Shown one piece after another: positions 63,353 through 64,000 of a DNA stretch of 64,000 nucleotides. The translations under genes and the position numbers were made by a program. Position 1 is the stretch's first letter. Each line of letters starts with the position of its first letter. Source of the stretch: Rhynchopus sp. YZ270_cl-10 (Eukaryota; Euglenozoa; Diplonemea; Diplonemida; Diplonemidae); assembly GCA_964035575.1 (NCBI GenBank), contig OZ037901.1, positions 1,178,001 through 1,242,000 of the forward strand, read 5' to 3'. Below the pieces are notes generated by a model, which saw nothing but the letters and a program-made list of their open reading frames with translations, was not told where the DNA came from and did no database searches.

Positions 63353-64000
63353 GATGGCGCCTCGTGTGGCGGCCACCTTATATGTGGCGTGCCTGCTCTC
63401 TTGTGCGGTTGTCTGCGATGCAAGGGCAAACTATTGGTTCAAAGCAACGAGGATGTACCAGAAGTCCCGTGGAAACGAAATAGGTAACGAAGAATACGCT
63501 TTGGTGGGGCACCTGCAGGTTGTAGGTGGCGTGAAGAAAGACTTAGGCTGCAATAAGTGCACGAGCGGAGGGAACTGCGACAGGACATTCTCAATAGCCT
63601 CCTCTGGCACGCAGACAAAGAACCCGGACCTACCTTTTCAGGTCTACATGAAAGCATGGGAAACAGACAGAAGCGATTCAAACTGGTGTAACTACAAATC
63701 AAGTGTTGACGACGCACTGCGGGAGAAGACGTGTACCTTCGAAATGACCGACTATTCTATGGGCAACACACACACCGTGCGCTGCGACAAATCAGGGACG
63801 TTTCTTGAAGCGCAATTCAGGTGGTGGCCCGACCCGACCCCCTCACCGCCGACGCCAGCTCCACCGACACCAGCACCACAAACCCCTGCACCGGATTTGA
63901 TGTGTTCTGCGTTTTCGTGCCCTGCCAACTGGTCCCCAAAAGCGGGTAATGTTGCGTGCAGCACCACACACCAGCTCCAGGCTGATGTGTGCGGAGGGAC
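63353..64000 (+). CDS. Gene C: secreted modular YWF protein, 5' part, runs off the window
   Basis: An open frame from ATG 63353 to the window end (216 codons, no stop). The signal peptide is MAPRVAATLYVACLLSCAVV, followed by ADARANYWF-type cleavage. The YWF domain covers about residues 26-160 (YWFKATRMYQKSRGNE ... FRWWPD). A short [11 protein letters not shown] linker then leads into the same Cys-rich domain as in gene B ([18 protein letters not shown]...). The layout matches gene B and predicts a proline array beyond the window. AG at 63335-63336 lies 16 nt before the ATG. It is the intact parent or sister of pseudogene 1. Confidence 0.85.

Noticed and set aside
1-64000. tRNA, rRNA or spliced-leader RNA genes
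   Set aside because: I looked for B-box-like GGTTCGA contexts with paired arms and for rRNA motifs and found none that fold plausibly. The GGTTCGAG near 22981 is in a palindrome arm without tRNA arms.

Overview
The window looks like nuclear DNA of a unicellular eukaryote. Coding regions are long, GC-rich and almost intron-free, and all lie on the + strand. They are separated by AT-rich, repeat-choked spacers. The few introns I can infer are short (or swollen by a transposon), and all begin GTATG and end AG. Nearly every start codon is preceded, within about 10-60 nt, by a strong pyrimidine tract and an AG. That layout, plus one-strand gene order, resembles the trans-splice acceptors of Euglenozoa. 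I lean towards a diplonemid-like protist, but this is inference: no spliced-leader gene or rRNA is present to prove it. TGA, TAG and TAA all serve as stops here.

Layout. 1-15.4 kb is the ordinary gene region: an RBR-type E3 ubiquitin ligase (four inferred exons), a small unknown 87-aa protein, a TMEM254-like membrane protein (two exons) and a 1,878-aa four-domain voltage-gated cation channel with a WW-like insert. 15.4-26 kb is a transposon field dominated by a 7.2-kb palindrome, 17480-24680, made of two inverted copies of one element with a 7-bp satellite, followed by a second palindrome and enclosed by outer inverted repeats. 26-29.6 kb holds a two-exon gene for an unknown basic, Q-rich protein whose intron carries a 0.94-kb terminal-inverted-repeat element.

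31.9-64 kb is a tandemly duplicated gene cluster alternating two gene types. The first is a family of secreted modular proteins, built from a recurrent domain I call the YWF domain, Pro/Thr/Ser arrays (up to about 330 pentapeptides), LamG-like domains, a six-fold Cys repeat and a Cys-rich end domain. It has genes A and B, gene C (cut by the window end) and two pseudogenes. The second is a pair of identical GILT-type thiol reductase genes in which an in-frame TGA replaces the first cysteine of the CxxC active site. This is the signature of a selenocysteine UxxC enzyme and the most exciting item in the window. The cluster appears to have grown by duplicating a unit of [modular surface protein + GILT], with several transposon insertions separating the copies.

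Among the mobile elements, many are non-autonomous DNA elements whose inverted ends and target duplications can be read directly. They include a nested trio in the 5' leader of the second GILT gene and small elements of 66 and 112 bp. Three different satellites all share the core GTACTG. No tRNA, rRNA, CRISPR or telomere array was found.
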